A stretch of DNA of 64,000 nucleotides from Lutibacter sp. B2 (GTDB taxonomy: Bacteria > Bacillota > Clostridia > Peptostreptococcales > Thermotaleaceae): contig JADPRS010000015.1 in NCBI GenBank assembly GCA_015686845.1, forward strand, positions 1 through 64,000, in the 5' to 3' direction. The position numbers were made by a program, and so were the translations under genes. This document shows positions 1-8,160 of the stretch, one piece after another (position 1 is the stretch's first letter; the number at the start of each line of letters is the position of its first letter). Below the pieces are notes generated by a model. The model ran no database searches and was not told where the DNA came from. It saw only the letters and a program-made list of their open reading frames with translations.

Positions 1-37
1 TGGTGGGTAACTGCCTGGGAGAGTAGGTCGTCGCTGG
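1..37 (+). rRNA. rrf: 5S ribosomal RNA, 3' end (partial)
   Basis: The first bases read as the 3' part of a bacterial 5S rRNA, including the conserved GGGAGAGTAGGTCGTCGC block near the molecule's 3' end. The rest lies before the window. It is followed at once by an intrinsic terminator, as expected for the end of an rRNA operon. The exact 3' end is estimated. Confidence 0.85.
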
Positions 38-46
38 TTTACTAAG

Positions 47-82
47 AACTCATAATGATGATATTCGTTGTGAGTTTTTTTG
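47..82 (+). terminator. Rho-independent terminator of the rRNA operon
   Basis: AACTCA (47-52) pairs with TGAGTT (71-76), extendable inwards with one mismatch, and runs into a tract of seven T. Its place directly after the 5S rRNA end fits the end of an rrn operon. Confidence 0.75.
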
Positions 83-130
83 TATAATTTCTAATTTATT
101 ATTATAATAAATTTCATCATATAAATAAAT

Positions 131-160
131 TTTCTGCATATATTTATTTATATGCAGAAA
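131..160. other. Perfect 12-bp inverted repeat upstream of the thioredoxin-like gene
   Basis: TTTCTGCATATA (131-142) and TATATGCAGAAA (149-160) are exact reverse complements around a 6-base loop. No T-tract follows, so it is not an obvious terminator. It lies 45 bases before the next start codon and could be an operator or a 5' UTR stem. Confidence 0.5.
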
Positions 161-205
161 TATAAGGTTGGATGGATAAACGTAATTCTATAAAGGGGGA
201 ATTTT

Positions 206-712
206 ATGAGTATTCAGGAAATTTTTGAAAAGGGAATTTCTTTTATGGAATTTGTAAATCAAGATAAAGATGCATATAAAGAAAAGACAATAGAAATATA
301 TGAACAAATTTCTATTGATGAAAATTTAGAGAAAAAAATCAAGAATATCAAAGAAGTAATAAATGTACTTGCATTTGCAGAGATTTGGTGTCCTGACTGT
401 ATGATTAATGTGCCAGCTCTTCAGAAAATATCGGATCACAATCCAAATTTTAAACTTTCTATTGTTTCTAGAGAAGGAAATGAAAGTTATATGGATGCAT
501 ATAAAGTAGGAGGAAAACCCAAGATACCAACTTTTGTTTTTTTGAATGACAAATTTGAAACAGTAGGTGTTTTTGTAGAGAGACCTAATTTTGTAAAACA
601 AGTTGAAGCAAATGGAAAAGAAACAGAGGTTATTGTAGTGAAGCGTAAATATAAAAAGGGCGAATATATTAAAAATGCAATTGAAGAGATTCTTGATATA
701 CTTAAAAAATAG
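206..712 (+). CDS. Thioredoxin-family protein
   Basis: A 168-residue soluble protein with no signal peptide. A central thioredoxin fold is indicated by the active-site motif WCPDC (about residues 61-65) after a hydrophobic strand, and by the cis-proline segment KIPTF about 48 residues later. The CPDC dipeptide differs from the CGPC of classical thioredoxin and is typical of small thioredoxin-like proteins of Firmicutes whose substrates are mostly unknown. The first 45 or so residues are a charged helical extension. A strong ribosome site (AAAGGGGG) precedes the ATG. The gene is monocistronic, between an inverted repeat and its own terminator. A role as a cytoplasmic thiol-disulfide reductase is inferred; it might serve the neighbouring ribonucleotide reductase, but nothing proves that. 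Confidence 0.8.
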   Translation: MSIQEIFEKGISFMEFVNQDKDAYKEKTIEIYEQISIDENLEKKIKNIKEVINVLAFAEIWCPDCMINVPALQKISDHNPNFKLSIVSREGNESYMDAYKVGGKPKIPTFVFLNDKFETVGVFVERPNFVKQVEANGKETEVIVVKRKYKKGEYIKNAIEEILDILKK

Positions 713-737
713 ATGGCAATTCGCCATCTATTTTTTA
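711..737. terminator. Rho-independent terminator, possibly bidirectional
   Basis: AGATGGC (711-717) and GCCATCT (723-729) form a stem with a 5-base loop followed by ATTTTTT. A run of A on the left side would make it work in both directions. It overlaps the stop codon of the thioredoxin-like gene. Confidence 0.85.
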
Positions 738-753
738 ATCTATAGAAAATATT

Positions 754-782
754 TTGACAAGCATTAATTCATTTGGTACAAT
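754..782 (+). promoter_or_regulatory. Sigma-A promoter of the ribonucleotide reductase gene
   Basis: A perfect -35 TTGACA (754-759), 17-base spacer and -10 TACAAT (777-782) lie about 50 bases before the reductase start. No cobalamin riboswitch fits in the roughly 100-base gap. Confidence 0.8.
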
Positions 783-834
783 ATATAGTACTTGATAAAA
801 ATAATTACACTAAATGTAGTTGATGGAGGCTAAT

Positions 835-3189
835 ATGATAAAGGTAATCAAAAGGAACAATAAGATAGCAGATTTTGATGAGACAAAGATTTTAAATGCT
901 ATAGAGAGAGCTATGCAAGAGACTAAAGATGGAGCAGATCATGAACTTAGCAGACAAATTGGAAAGTTAATTAAGGAAAAAATAATAGATCAAAATTCTC
1001 CAATGCATGTAGAACAAATACAAGATATAGTAGAAAATTTATTGATGTCTAGTGATAGAAAGGATGTAGCAAAAGCATACATTATTTATAGAAGTGAACA
1101 TAATAAAGTAAGAAATTCAAAGAAGAGGAAAGATGAGGGATTGTTAACAAAAGAATTTATAAGTAAATATAAACATAAGCCATCTCCCATGAATCAATTA
1201 GGAAATTTTGTATATTATAGAACATATTCAAGATGGCTTCCAGACGAAAAAAGAAGAGAATATTGGTGGGAGACTGTAAAACGTGCAGTTGAATATAATT
1301 GTAGTTTGGTACCTACTACAAGAGAAGAAGCAGAAAAGCTATACGACAATATTTATAACCTGCGTCAATTCTTATCTGGGCGTACTTTTTGGGTTGGTAA
1401 TACGTCAGTAGCTAAGAATTATCCAATGGCAAATTATAATTGCTCTTTCTTAAGAATAGAGAGCTTTGAATCATTTAAAGATTTATTTTATTTATTGATG
1501 GTAGGTTCAGGGGTCGGACTTAGAATATTAAAAGATGATGTTATAAACCTTCCAAAAATAAGGTCAGACTATGAGCTTATACACAAAGATTATATGCCCA
1601 TGCCTATGAGTGAAAGAGAAGATAACACTAGCTTAGAATTTTTCCATAATAACACTGTTAAAATTACAGTAGGAGATAGTAAAGAAGGATGGACTCAGAG
1701 TTTAGATTTCTTCTTTAAGTTATTATATAGCAATGAGTATAGAAATGTAAAAACCATAATCGTAGATTATGACCATGTAAGATCAAAGGGAGAGAAGTTA
1801 AAGACTTTTGGTGGAACGGCAAGTGGTCATGAGAGTCTTAAGAATATGTTCTTTAAAATAGATAAAGTGCTTTGTAAAAATAAAACAAGAGATGAACAAA
1901 AGAAGATTAAATTAAAGCCAATTAATTGCTTAGATATTGCAAATATTATTGGTGAAAATGTAGTTGTAGGTGGCGTTAGAAGAACGGCAGAAATGGCATT
2001 AATAGATGCGGATGATAAAGAATGTATTGATGCAAAATCTAATCTATATAAACAGATAGATGGACAGTGGATTGTAGATAAAAGTATTATTCACAGACAA
2101 ATGAGCAATAACTCAATATATTATAGAGAAAAACCTACAAGAGAAAAACTTCATTGGCAAATTGAGCGTATGAGATATTCAGGAGAACCTGGATGGGTAA
2201 ATGAAGAAGCAGGATTAAAAAGAAGACCTAATATGAATGGTGTAAATCCATGCGGAGAAATTTTACTTGATTCCCAAGGACTTTGTAATTTAACGACCAT
2301 TAATGTATATGCATTTGTAGATGAAAATGGAAAATTAGATTTAGAAGGTTTGCTTGAAGCTCAAAGATTATCTGTAAGAGTAGGATATAGAATGACATGT
2401 GTTGAGCTAGAACTTCCAAATTGGGATGCAGTACAGCAAAGAGATAAACTATTGGGATGTTCTTTAACAGCATGGCAAGATATGGTTAATGCAACTGCAA
2501 TGACAATAGAAGAACAAGGCGACGTTTTAAGAAAACTAAGAGAAACTGCTCGTGAAACAGCGGAAAGTTATGCAAATGCAATTGGCGAAAATATTCCATT
2601 ATTAATTACTACAGTGAAGCCTGAAGGAACTCTTAGTCAATTACCATCTGTATCTAGTGGTGTTCACTATTCACATTCACCTTATTTTATACGTAGAATT
2701 CGTATTAGTACAGATGATCCACTGGTAAAGGTTTGTGAGGAATTAGAGTATCCAGTATTCCCAGAGGTAGGACAAGAATGGGATACTTGTGTTACAAAAG
2801 TAGTAGAGTTTCCTGTAAAAGCGCCTAAGGGAAAAACAAAATATGATGTTTCTGCAATAGAACAGCTTGAGAATTATAAAATGTTTATGGAAAATTATGT
2901 TGATCACAATTGTTCAATTACTGTTCATGTTAGAGGACATGAATGGGAGGAAGTAGAAGAATGGGTATGGAATAATTGGGATGATGTTGTTGCACTTTCT
3001 TTCTTATCATTAGATGATAATTTTTATAAATTATTACCATATGAAGCTATTGAGAAAGAAGAATATGAAAAAAGAGTAAATGAAATGAAGCCATTTATTT
3101 CTTCTTTGCTTAGAAAGTATGAAAAGGAAGAATCAGAATTAGATATTGGAACAGAGGGATGCGAATCAGGAGCTTGCCCTATTAGATAG
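835..3189 (+). CDS. nrdJ: Adenosylcobalamin-dependent ribonucleoside-triphosphate reductase (class II)
   Basis: A 784-residue enzyme that reduces ribonucleotides to deoxyribonucleotides using a radical generated from coenzyme B12, without needing oxygen. An N-terminal ATP-cone-like region (about residues 1-95) precedes the catalytic barrel. Visible residues are C203 (YNCSF), the thiyl-radical motif NPCGEI with C473, C484 in GLCNL, and a C-terminal CX4C pair C776/C781 in CESGACPIR, the same tail type as the monomeric Lactobacillus leichmannii enzyme. The ATG at 835 is chosen because GGAGG at 825-829 sits just before it; an upstream in-frame TTG and ATG lie in or before that site. The gene has its own promoter and a strong terminator. 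Substrate level (tri- rather than diphosphate) is inferred from the tail. Confidence 0.93.
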   Translation: MIKVIKRNNKIADFDETKILNAIERAMQETKDGADHELSRQIGKLIKEKIIDQNSPMHVEQIQDIVENLLMSSDRKDVAKAYIIYRSEHNKVRNSKKRKDEGLLTKEFISKYKHKPSPMNQLGNFVYYRTYSRWLPDEKRREYWWETVKRAVEYNCSLVPTTREEAEKLYDNIYNLRQFLSGRTFWVGNTSVAKNYPMANYNCSFLRIESFESFKDLFYLLMVGSGVGLRILKDDVINLPKIRSDYELIHKDYMPMPMSEREDNTSLEFFHNNTVKITVGDSKEGWTQSLDFFFKLLYSNEYRNVKTIIVDYDHVRSKGEKLKTFGGTASGHESLKNMFFKIDKVLCKNKTRDEQKKIKLKPINCLDIANIIGENVVVGGVRRTAEMALIDADDKECIDAKSNLYKQIDGQWIVDKSIIHRQMSNNSIYYREKPTREKLHWQIERMRYSGEPGWVNEEAGLKRRPNMNGVNPCGEILLDSQGLCNLTTINVYAFVDENGKLDLEGLLEAQRLSVRVGYRMTCVELELPNWDAVQQRDKLLGCSLTAWQDMVNATAMTIEEQGDVLRKLRETARETAESYANAIGENIPLLITTVKPEGTLSQLPSVSSGVHYSHSPYFIRRIRISTDDPLVKVCEELEYPVFPEVGQEWDTCVTKVVEFPVKAPKGKTKYDVSAIEQLENYKMFMENYVDHNCSITVHVRGHEWEEVEEWVWNNWDDVVALSFLSLDDNFYKLLPYEAIEKEEYEKRVNEMKPFISSLLRKYEKEESELDIGTEGCESGACPIR

Positions 3190-3216
3190 AAAAAATAACA
3201 AATAATTACATTAAAA

Positions 3217-3268
3217 GAAAAAACCTCATCCATTAACTGGTATACTGTTAATGGATGAGGTTTTTTCT
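3217..3268 (+). terminator. Strong rho-independent terminator
   Basis: A perfect 20-bp inverted repeat, arms about 3217-3236 and 3247-3266, with a GC-containing centre (CCTCATCC/GGATGAGG) and flanking A and T runs. It ends the reductase transcript and could act on both strands. The next gene starts 16 bases later, so read-through or a promoter inside is needed for that gene. Confidence 0.9.
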
Positions 3269-3282
3269 TTAGGGGGATAGTT

Positions 3283-4008
3283 ATGAAGATAGGAATAATA
3301 TTAGTTTTTTTTATTATTGTAACGCAAGAGATCGTATGCACTTTTAAAAGAAATAAATCACAAGTATTATTTGATGCACCTATTATGTATAAATTAAAGA
3401 TAGCAGGAATATTTATGTTGGTGTTTCTTATTGTAATGATATTTATAATAGGGAAATTCATGGTAGCATTGATATTTGTTACACCACTATGGATGGGGTG
3501 TGCATGGATAGTATATGATATATATAAAGTTTTTTTCTATAAAAAAATAATCGTCAATATTGTTGAAAAAGAAGTATTAGAAGAGGTAGTATATAAGACG
3601 TTTCAAAAATATGATTATGAGTTAGAAGAAATAATAGAATATGGTGAAAGCGAATTGGTTATTAAAAATATAGGATCAAGTATTGTAATTAAGGAAAATA
3701 AAAAAGATAAGTGTACAGGAATTGAAATATCTAAATATAAAAAAATAAAACATATAGATGAAATAGTAATGAATATGAAAAAATTATTGATTGAAGAATA
3801 TAAAGTAGAAAAAGATTTTAATATTAAGAAATCCGATTTTTTAGATCCTATTATATTTCTTATAATATGGTATGGGCTTTTTATAGTTAGCGATATGTAT
3901 TCTAAAAAATTTAATCCTTTAGTAGGGGATGTTATATTCCCTACAATATTCCCTATAATAGTATATGGGATTTTCAAAATTAGGGATAAGTGTTTTAAAG
4001 AATCATAA
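3283..4008 (+). CDS. Hypothetical membrane protein
   Basis: No family recognised. The 241-residue product has a hydrophobic N-terminus (residues 1-18), two close transmembrane segments (about 43-87), a charged cytoplasmic-looking domain of about 100 residues (roughly 90-190, rich in K, E and I), and two C-terminal membrane segments (about 188-204 and 218-232). The region around residues 96-165 could be a small alpha/beta domain. A good ribosome site (AGGGGG) precedes the ATG. It stands alone, just behind the strong terminator of the reductase gene and before the AIM24 gene. Base composition resembles its neighbours. Function is unknown. Confidence 0.7.
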   Translation: MKIGIILVFFIIVTQEIVCTFKRNKSQVLFDAPIMYKLKIAGIFMLVFLIVMIFIIGKFMVALIFVTPLWMGCAWIVYDIYKVFFYKKIIVNIVEKEVLEEVVYKTFQKYDYELEEIIEYGESELVIKNIGSSIVIKENKKDKCTGIEISKYKKIKHIDEIVMNMKKLLIEEYKVEKDFNIKKSDFLDPIIFLIIWYGLFIVSDMYSKKFNPLVGDVIFPTIFPIIVYGIFKIRDKCFKES

Positions 4009-4106
4009 TATAAAAGTTTATCTAATATTTTGAAATAAACCCTAAAATATACGTTCTAAAAATGGTATAATTTATTTAAAACTACAAATAAAAGTGGGGG
4101 AAAAAA

Positions 4107-4907
4107 ATGAACTTTCAATTATCAACATACGAACAACTTACAGGAGCTACTAAACAAACACCAGCATTTTCATGTGTTGCACAAGGAGACGGATTTTTCT
4201 TTGCAAAAAAAGGAGCAATGGTAGCAGATCAAGGAAATTTTAAGTATGAAAAGATATTATTAGATCCTAATGCAGGGGCAGGATTAGCGAGAGGAATTAT
4301 AAATAGTGTTTCTCGTAGATTAACAGGCGAAAATATGGAAATAATGAAAGTAACAGGTAATGGTATGTGTATACTTGCATTTGAAGGTAGAAATGTAACG
4401 GTTGTACCTTTAGAGCCTGGTGAATCAGTGGGTGTTGAATCAGAAAACATATTAGCTTTTTCAGGAAATTTAAAATATGGTGTTAGATTTATAGGAGCAG
4501 GTGTTTTATCTCAAAAAGGATTGTTTACTACAAACTTCCAAAATAATTCAGGGCAAACTGGACATGTAGCAATTATTACAGATGGAAATGGAATTGTACT
4601 TCAAACCCCTTGCAGAGTAGATCCAGATGCTATTATATGCTGGACTGGTCCAGACCCATCACTAAAAGCGGATGTAAACTGGAAAACATTTATAGGTCAG
4701 ACTTCAGGTGAATCTTACATGTTTGAATTTAAGCAAAGTGGTCATACTGTAGTGTTACAACCTTCAGAGAGAAAAGCAGGACTAGATGTAGGAATTGATA
4801 GAGGAGCAGCAGTAGGAACTCAATCAAGTGCTATGGGAAATTCTATGGATAATACATCAGATATGATGGGTCAAGTATCAAATACATTAGGAAATTTCTT
4901 TAGATAA
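4107..4907 (+). CDS. AIM24-family protein
   Basis: A 266-residue protein of the AIM24 family, beta-sandwich proteins related to a yeast mitochondrial biogenesis protein. Recognised by the N-terminal pattern with FFAKKGAMVA, then repeated Gly/Val-rich beta strands including GAGVLSQKG and the late CWTGPDPS segment. The last 40 residues (GAAVGTQSSAMGNSMDNTSD onward) are a Gly/Ser/Asn/Met-rich tail. No signal peptide or membrane segment. The bacterial role is not established. It sits 17 bases before a TerD-family gene with a shared ribosome site (AAGGAGG), so the two are probably one operon; AIM24-like and Ter proteins co-occur in stress-response gene sets. A TATAAT at 4066-4071 may be its -10, but no good -35 is seen. 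Confidence 0.82.
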   Translation: MNFQLSTYEQLTGATKQTPAFSCVAQGDGFFFAKKGAMVADQGNFKYEKILLDPNAGAGLARGIINSVSRRLTGENMEIMKVTGNGMCILAFEGRNVTVVPLEPGESVGVESENILAFSGNLKYGVRFIGAGVLSQKGLFTTNFQNNSGQTGHVAIITDGNGIVLQTPCRVDPDAIICWTGPDPSLKADVNWKTFIGQTSGESYMFEFKQSGHTVVLQPSERKAGLDVGIDRGAAVGTQSSAMGNSMDNTSDMMGQVSNTLGNFFR

Positions 4908-4924
4908 GATAAGGAGGAAATGAT

Positions 4925-5629
4925 ATGGGATTAAATGGATTAGGCGGTCTTGGAGGATCGAATACAAATCAAAATCAACCACAATCATCAGGGGTAGCTG
5001 GATTAGGTGGATTAGGTAGTAATACAGGTACAATGGTATCTTTAAAAAAAGGTCAAAAGGTATCTTTAAAGAAAGCAGCAGCAGATGCGGGAATTGATGG
5101 TGCTACATTATCAAAAATTCATGTAGGATTAGGATGGGATACAAATAAATTTGATGGAAAAGATTTTGATTTAGATGTATTTACATTTGCAGTAAAAGTC
5201 GATGGAAAGGTAAGAGATGAAAAAGACTTTGTATTCTTTGGAAATAAGAAGCCTGCTGGCTTAGCCATAGAGTTAAGTGGAGATAATACAACGGGACAAG
5301 GAACAGGTGATGATGAGGTAGTACTAGCAGATTTGAATAATATTCCAGCGGACATAGCAAAAATAGTATTTGCCATTACAATCTATGAAGGAAAAGAAAG
5401 AGGTCAAAACTTTGGAATGGTAGAAAATGCTTTTGCAAGAATTGTAGATCAAAATACAAATCGTGAATTTTTAAGATATGATCTTTCAGAAGACTATAGT
5501 TTAGAGACTGCTGTAGTTGTTGGAGAACTTTACAGACACAATGGAGAATGGAAGTTTACGGCCGTTGGTTCTGGATTTGAAGATGGATTACCAGCGTTAT
5601 GCTCTTGTTATGGTGTAAATGCAGGATGA
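4925..5629 (+). CDS. TerD-family protein with glycine-rich N-terminal extension
   Basis: A 234-residue protein with a TerD domain (about residues 38-228). TerD proteins are calcium-binding beta-sandwich proteins tied to tellurite, phage and chemical-stress resistance. Visible hallmarks are the GLGWD turn, the Asp-rich FDGKDFDLDV calcium-site segment, FFGNKK, the GDDE loop, and the C-terminal LYRHNGEWKF. The first 37 residues are unusual: GLGGLGG repeats separated by an Asn/Gln stretch, predicted disordered, making the protein about 40 residues longer than typical TerD (about 190). Translationally close to the AIM24 gene and followed by a terminator. No other ter genes (terA, terC, terZ) are in the window, so tellurite resistance should not be assumed. 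Confidence 0.87.
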   Translation: MGLNGLGGLGGSNTNQNQPQSSGVAGLGGLGSNTGTMVSLKKGQKVSLKKAAADAGIDGATLSKIHVGLGWDTNKFDGKDFDLDVFTFAVKVDGKVRDEKDFVFFGNKKPAGLAIELSGDNTTGQGTGDDEVVLADLNNIPADIAKIVFAITIYEGKERGQNFGMVENAFARIVDQNTNREFLRYDLSEDYSLETAVVVGELYRHNGEWKFTAVGSGFEDGLPALCSCYGVNAG

Positions 5630-5630
5630 A

Positions 5631-5662
5631 AAATAAGCAGCTAAAAAAGCTGCTTATTTTTT
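5631..5662 (+). terminator. Rho-independent terminator of the AIM24-terD unit
   Basis: AAATAAGCAGC (from 5631) pairs with GCTGCTTATTT after a short A-rich loop, followed by a T run. It separates the TerD gene from the TetR operon. Confidence 0.88.
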
Positions 5663-5699
5663 TATTGTTTTTTATAAGGAAAAGGAGTAATATAGAGTT

Positions 5700-5719
5700 A
5701 AGTGAGTGAGTACTCACTT
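5700..5719. promoter_or_regulatory. Palindromic operator, probably for the adjacent TetR regulator
   Basis: AAGTGAGT (5700-5707) and ACTCACTT (5712-5719) are exact inverted repeats around a 4-base centre. Operators of the TGAGTGAGT/ACTCACTCA type are common for TetR-family autoregulators. It lies 21 bases before the tetR start, where a bound repressor would block transcription of the whole operon. Confidence 0.75.
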
Positions 5720-5739
5720 GATATGGAGGAGGGGAATAT

Positions 5740-6354
5740 ATGAAAAGGAATGCAAAAGAAACAGAAAAAAAAATACTACAAGCGGCTATAAATATATTTT
5801 CTAAAAAAGGATTTTCTGCTGCTACAACTAGCGAGATCGCAAAGGAAGCGAAGGTAGCCGAAGGAACAATATTTAAGTATTATCCGAAAAAGAAGGAGCT
5901 GCTTCATGCGGCTATGGTAGAGATGATAGAGTTATTTGGTGAATCCATTGCAATCGATAGCTTGAAAAAAGTAATACAAGAAAATGAAGATCAATCAATT
6001 GAGATCATTTTAAAGGCTATTGTACTAGATAGAATAACTCTTTTTCAAGATCATCTTCAACTAATAAAAGTGATTTTTTATGAAATGCAGTTTCATAAAG
6101 ATATAAAAGAATTATTTCTAAGCAAAGTTTCAAAAAATGGGATTCCAATATTTGCACAAATATTTGAAAAGGGAAAGAAGCAAGGACAATTTAAAGATAT
6201 AAATAGTCTTATTGCAATGAGAAGCTTTATGGGTATGATTATATTTATGCTTCTTCAAAGAGAGTTTTTGTATAAAGAAAATGCATTTGAAAATATTGAA
6301 GAGGAAGTAGATGTACTGATCGATATTTTCTTGAATGGAATAAAAAGGGGGTAA
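5740..6354 (+). CDS. TetR/AcrR-family transcriptional regulator
   Basis: A 204-residue regulator. The N-terminal helix-turn-helix spans about residues 8-54 and shows the family pattern ILQAAINIFSKKGFSAATTS followed by EIAKEAKVAEGTIFKYYPKK. The remainder is a helical ligand-binding and dimerisation domain with no recognised signature. GGAGGAGGGG lies just before the ATG. It is the first gene of an operon with an HlyD-like protein, an ABC ATPase and an ABC-2 permease, and the palindrome at 5700-5719 just upstream is its likely operator. It therefore probably represses the exporter until a ligand (drug, bile-type compound or metabolite) binds; the ligand cannot be read from the sequence. Confidence 0.88.
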   Translation: MKRNAKETEKKILQAAINIFSKKGFSAATTSEIAKEAKVAEGTIFKYYPKKKELLHAAMVEMIELFGESIAIDSLKKVIQENEDQSIEIILKAIVLDRITLFQDHLQLIKVIFYEMQFHKDIKELFLSKVSKNGIPIFAQIFEKGKKQGQFKDINSLIAMRSFMGMIIFMLLQREFLYKENAFENIEEEVDVLIDIFLNGIKRG

Positions 6355-6358
6355 GGAC

Positions 6359-7378
6359 GTGAATAAGAAATTTATAGTATGTATTTTAATGATTTGTATG
6401 TGTTTGTTATCTGCATGTTCATTTAATTCTGAAGAAGATAAAAACGTATATACTGGAACTATAGAATGTGATGATTTTAATATCAGTAGTGAAATAGCAG
6501 GTGCCATTAAAGAAATTGCTATAAAAGAAGGAGATTTTGTTAAAAGGGGAGATCTTATCGCAAGGATTGATGTTGAAAAGTTAAATATTGAATTAGAACA
6601 GACAAATTCAGGACTTACCATAGCAAAGTCAAATTTAAATAAGCTAGAAACAGGGCCAAGAAGTGAAGAAATAAAAAAAGCAATGGCAAAAGTAGAGCAG
6701 GCAAAAACCCTTTCAGAAGGAAAAGAAAAAGAGTATAATTATAGGCTTGAAAATTATAATAAATTGAAAGCATTACATGAAAATGCGGTTGTTTCTGAGC
6801 AAAATGTAAAAGATGCAAAATCTCTTTTGGACCATTCAAAGTCATTATATGAAAGTGGGAAAAAAGAAGTAGAAGCTATGCAGTATCAGCTGGATTTATT
6901 GGTAAAGGGTACAAGATCAGAGGAAATAGAGATGGCAGTGGGGCAAGTACAGAGTGCAACTTCAACGGTTGAGATGATAAAATATAAAATTTCAAAAGCC
7001 AATATAAAATCACCTATAGATGGAGTCATTGAAAATGTAAATTATAATAAGGGTGAAATAATACCTGTCTATGGAAATATTGCAAATATATTAGACTTAA
7101 AAAACATATGGGTAAAAATATATATTCCAGAAAAGGAACTTCATAAAGTTTCTATAGGTAAGGAACTAGATATAAAGGTGGACTTTATTAAAGATCAAAA
7201 ATTAAAGGGAAAGGTTATATTTATTTCTAAAGAAGCAGAATTTACGCCTAAAAATGTTGAATCAAAGGAAAATAAGCAGGAGATGGTATTTGCAGTAAAA
7301 ATAAAAATAGATGAAAGTATAGATGATTTAAAACCTGGAATGCTAATAGACGTAAATTTAGGGGGTGAAAATAAATGA
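6359..7378 (+). CDS. HlyD-like membrane-fusion lipoprotein of an efflux system
   Basis: A 339-residue periplasmic-adaptor-type protein. It starts with GTG (ribosome site AAAGGGGG overlapping the tetR end). A lipoprotein signal peptide ends in the lipobox LSAC with C20, so it should be lipid-anchored on the outer face of the membrane. Then come the first half of a biotinyl-lipoyl domain (GTIECDDFNISSEIAGAIKE), a coiled-coil hairpin (about residues 78-205, with the internal repeat TGPRSEEIKKA / KGTRSEEIEMA), the second lipoyl half (IKSPIDGVIENV), and a beta-barrel domain. It belongs to the YhiI/EmrA-like group that works with ABC-2 exporters. Its stop overlaps the ABC ATPase start (ATGA-type junction), indicating translational coupling. 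Confidence 0.88.
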   Translation: MNKKFIVCILMICMCLLSACSFNSEEDKNVYTGTIECDDFNISSEIAGAIKEIAIKEGDFVKRGDLIARIDVEKLNIELEQTNSGLTIAKSNLNKLETGPRSEEIKKAMAKVEQAKTLSEGKEKEYNYRLENYNKLKALHENAVVSEQNVKDAKSLLDHSKSLYESGKKEVEAMQYQLDLLVKGTRSEEIEMAVGQVQSATSTVEMIKYKISKANIKSPIDGVIENVNYNKGEIIPVYGNIANILDLKNIWVKIYIPEKELHKVSIGKELDIKVDFIKDQKLKGKVIFISKEAEFTPKNVESKENKQEMVFAVKIKIDESIDDLKPGMLIDVNLGGENK

Positions 7379-8157
7379 ATGGGGAAGTAGCCATTATTAC
7401 TGAAAATATCACTAAAAAATTTGGAGAATTTACAGCTGTTGATAAACTCAACATAAAAATTCCAAAAGGAAGTATTTATGGACTGTTAGGGCCAAATGGA
7501 GCAGGGAAATCTACTGCCATAAGAATGTTTTGTGGGGTTCTTACACCAACCGAAGGTAAGGGAGAGGTATTTGGACTAGATGTTTATAAGGATGCTGAAA
7601 AAATAAAGCAAAATATAGGATATATGTCACAAAAATTTAGTTTGTATGAGGATTTAACCGTAATAGAGAATTTGAATTTTTATGCTGATATATATTCAAT
7701 TCCCAAGAAGGTTAAAAATGAAAGAATAGAAGACATTATCAATATGGCAGGTCTGAATGGAAGAGAAAAAAATATAACAAAGACCCTTTCGGGAGGGTGG
7801 AAGCAAAGATTGGCATTAGGGTGTTGTCTTATGCACAAGCCAAGGCTTTTAATATTAGATGAACCTACTGCAGCCGTTGATCCAGTTTCAAGAAGGATAT
7901 TTTGGCAAATTATATATAAGCTTGCGAAACAGGGAATTACAATACTCGTAACAACTCATTATATGGATGAAGCTGAAAGTTGCGATGAAGTTGCATTTAT
8001 ATTTGGAGGCAAAATTATCGGAAAGGGAAATCCTAAAAAAATAATAGAAGAAAAAAATGCAAAGAATTTAGAGGATGTATTTATAAAGTATGTAGAAGAA
8101 CAAACAGGAGAAAAGGTGCAATCTTCATTTGATAAAATCAAATTTATTCAGTCATGA
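7375..8157 (+). CDS. ABC transporter ATP-binding protein (ABC-2 exporter)
   Basis: A 260-residue ATPase that powers export through the adjacent ABC-2 permease. Walker A GPNGAGKST (about residues 40-48), Q-loop (MSQKF), signature LSGGWKQR, Walker B LLILDEP, D-loop and the H-switch (VTTHYMDEAE) are all intact. It resembles the DrrA/CcmA-like drug and polysaccharide exporter ATPases. The start overlaps the end of the HlyD-like gene. A 145-base gap carrying a long inverted repeat separates it from the permease gene, unusual for an otherwise tightly packed operon. Substrate unknown; multidrug or lipophilic-compound efflux is the usual role of the TetR-HlyD-ABC arrangement. Confidence 0.92.
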   Translation: MNGEVAIITENITKKFGEFTAVDKLNIKIPKGSIYGLLGPNGAGKSTAIRMFCGVLTPTEGKGEVFGLDVYKDAEKIKQNIGYMSQKFSLYEDLTVIENLNFYADIYSIPKKVKNERIEDIINMAGLNGREKNITKTLSGGWKQRLALGCCLMHKPRLLILDEPTAAVDPVSRRIFWQIIYKLAKQGITILVTTHYMDEAESCDEVAFIFGGKIIGKGNPKKIIEEKNAKNLEDVFIKYVEEQTGEKVQSSFDKIKFIQS

Positions 8158-8160
8158 TAT

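Noticed and set aside
326-727. 133-codon open frame on the - strand
   Set aside because: Shadow of the thioredoxin-like gene, with AT-rich, aromatic-heavy composition typical of antisense frames.
783-834. Possible cobalamin riboswitch before the B12-dependent reductase
   Set aside because: The leader between promoter and start is only about 50 bases, too short for a cobalamin riboswitch, and no B12-box was seen.
4925-5629. Tellurite resistance operon
   Set aside because: Only a TerD-family gene and AIM24 are present; no terC, terA or terZ, so this label would be unsupported.
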